A DNA stretch of 64,000 nt from Fremontodendron californicum (taxonomy: Eukaryota > Streptophyta > Magnoliopsida > Malvales > Malvaceae), in NCBI GenBank assembly GCA_030761205.1, contig JAULJL010000048.1, positions 5,075,501 through 5,139,500 on the forward strand, read 5' to 3'. Each line of letters begins with the position of its first letter. Positions within the stretch are counted from its first letter, which is position 1. Below the pieces are notes generated by a model that was not told the DNA's origin, ran no database searches, and saw only the letters and a program-made list of their open reading frames with translations. The position numbers were made by a program, and so were the translations under genes. Positions 61,906-64,000 of the stretch are shown one piece after another.

Positions 61906-63410
61906 GTGGAGTCGTCAAACTGTCATAACGTGTCAACTCTAAGATTCGACCGCTGGAGAAAAAAATGAGTTGCTATTGATCTTTTTTATTATGTGTGATT
62001 AGTCACCTATATGAATCTATCATTTTTAAAGTAATTCTAAACTTGACTAAGGCACCCTAAAAAAAGGTTTTGGTCTACGTTTTAGATCTAGGTTCGGGAG
62101 TTCGGTTACGTGTAGAAAAGGATTAATACCCAACAATATCTATCCTAAGGACAATACCTAATTAATCTTATGTTATCCTAAATCTAAATGGTCTTAACCT
62201 CTTAATCTTATCCCTATTATTGTTTAGAGTTTTCTAAAAAAGTTTATTTGGAAATAAACATCAATATTTGTGTCTTGAATTAGTTCGAACATTTATAATT
62301 TCATGCTAGTAGGTCATAGTTTGCTTTATTTTATACTTAGTAAAATAAACTTTAAATTTTTTAGAACATAATTTCTCTTTTATTTTTTACTTTGAAGATA
62401 TTTCTATTAAGTATTAGAACTTTTTTTATGTGTGGTTATTAGACATTTTTTATTATTAAAGTTATGAAAGTTAATTATTTTTATTAGTAATTGATATAGA
62501 TTTACATTATTTTAATTAAATTGAACTATATATATATATATATACATAAACATAAAAAACATATCTGTATACGTTCCAAAAAAATGTTTTTTACATTTCA
62601 ATTAATCATATTACGTTTCTACTAAACGAACCTAAAAAAATTACTTCTATCGAATTACGTTTTAGATAAATAATGATTTACGTTTTGATTTTTCGTTCTT
62701 TGTACCAAATCGATTCGTGTTCCAAGTAACATTGATATCTCTCTCTCACTCTTTGCAACAATCAAACTAAAGTTCATTATTGCGTACCCTCATTGTATTG
62801 CATACTTGATTTAGAATTAAACTTTTTTGCACCTAAATTAAAATATAATTTAGGGTCCGTTTGTTTCACGTAAAATGACTTTCGAAAAATAATTTTTGAA
62901 AAATTGATTTATTTTACGAAAAATTTGATAATTTTTGTTGTTTGGATGATTTTATATAAAATATTTTTCATTGTTTGTCGAATTTTTCGAAAAATCTGCA
63001 TTTTACAATATTGTTCCAAAAGCTAATAGTGAAACAGCTGCACTCATAACTAAAAGGCATATATAAAGGCATAACTCAGTATCAATCAAAGTTTCCTTAA
63101 ATCTTATTTTTAGTCACGTGAACTAAAAAAATGCTCATAGTGAAAAAATCTTTTTTATTCCATAAGCTATCTCTGCTCGTTGAGCTAAAAAAATATTTTT
63201 TATTGTTTAAAAAATATTAAAATATTAGTTAAAAAATTATTTTTATTTTTATATTAATATATTTTATAATTAAATTTAAATAATTTTTTTTATTAATTAA
63301 ATAATAATTCGGACTAGATCGGACGGGCTCAGATTGAAAATATCCTATCTCAAACTCAATATAATTTGGACCGGACCTATCAAATCAGACGAGTAATCTA
63401 GCCTTTGGAC
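61906..63410. other. AT-rich intergenic DNA with MITE fragments
   Basis: A single arm of the GTTTGTTTCAC...AAAATGACTTTCG family lies at 62851-63005 without its partner. About 63290-63402 carries a fragment with CGGACTAGATCGGACGGGCT. A short TA tract lies at 62527-62544. No gene is visible. Confidence 0.45.
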
Positions 63411-63954
63411 TAGACCTGTCCAAGGGTCGGGCTACCCAACCAAGCCCGAAGGCCCGCCCATATTTGGGAGGGCTTAGACAAAAATATTAGACCCGAAATA
63501 TGGGTTTGGGCAAAAGAATTAAGTCTCTTTAAAATATAGGCCGAGCCTTGGCTTCAACATTCAAGCCCGAGCCCGGTCCTGCTCGTTTTCTAATTAAATA
63601 ATATATTATATATATATATATATTATGTAATTTATGTCATATAAAAATTAAATATATATAATATTATAGTGTAAACATTAAAAAATATGTTAAGTTATTC
63701 ATGTTTAAGAACTTAATAAAAATATGTATAAAATTACTAAAGATTAATTAATAAAAATATATATTTTTAAAAAAAATAATAATATGGGCAGGCCTAAACG
63801 GACTTGGGCTATCCATTTATAAATATGGGCGGACTTGGACAAAATTTGAGGCTCATATTTTAAGTCGGATCGGGTTTAGAGAAGCAAATATAATGTTGAT
63901 ATCATATATGAGCTCGAGCTCAGTCCGAATTGATTCGACTCATGAACAGTTATA
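63411..63954. mobile_element. hAT-type MITE, long form of the TAGACCTGTCC family
   Basis: A 544-bp element starts TAGACCTGTCCAAGGGTCGG and ends TCATGAACAGTTATA. It is flanked by a perfect 8-bp duplication CTTTGGAC (63403-63410 and 63955-63962). The interior matches the older copy at 12015-12572 over its length, including 'ttatagtgtaaacatt' and 'ggcaggcctaaacg'. No coding frame. Confidence 0.9.
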
Positions 63955-64000
63955 CTTTGGACAAATCTATTTGAAAAACTTCAACTTAATATTTGGGTAC

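Overview
This is a nuclear chromosome window from a flowering plant, most likely a eudicot. It is strongly AT-rich, its genes carry GT-AG introns, and it holds many transposon fossils plus two classic plant genes. The repeat families remind me of Malvales genomes, but that is a weak impression from memory and I do not claim a species. Nothing bacterial, viral or organellar is present, and I found no new multi-gene system. The main interest is how mobile DNA has reshaped otherwise ordinary plant genes.

Layout. (1) 289-1770 is a solo LTR. About 320 bp beyond it lies the stop codon of an intact, intronless CC-NBS-LRR (CNL) resistance gene on the minus strand (2093-6526). (2) 6527-17150 is gene-free and full of non-autonomous DNA transposons. 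Among them is a 1.5 kb long-inverted-repeat element with a perfect 9-bp target duplication. (3) 17437-41090, minus strand, is one gene of about 23 kb encoding a UBP12/UBP13-type ubiquitin-specific protease. I could trace all 32 coding exons in frame (1112 codons plus stop). Its introns have taken in several MITEs, tandem duplications and microsatellites, and its probable 3' end is tandemly duplicated. (4) 41908-43613 is a large foldback element. It abuts a broken Ty3/gypsy-like gag remnant with part of its LTR (43797-46200, minus). (5) 48030-48937 is a second LTR-like block, followed by AT-rich DNA with a roughly 460-bp tandem duplication (50859-51775). (6) 53398-56970, plus strand, is a mitochondrial-carrier (SLC25) gene that lacks its middle third and is out of phase across the gap, so probably a pseudogene. 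(7) 59932-61905 is a decayed hAT transposase, and 63411-63954 is a hAT-type MITE with a perfect 8-bp target duplication.

The two intact genes are unrelated in position and have separate roles. The CNL is an intracellular immune receptor, and its P-loop codons form a classic miR482/2118 target site. The protease is a housekeeping and regulatory deubiquitinase. Exon boundaries, domains and target-site duplications were read by eye from the sequence. Family functions come from established knowledge. Statements on activity, splicing effects or relative age are inference.
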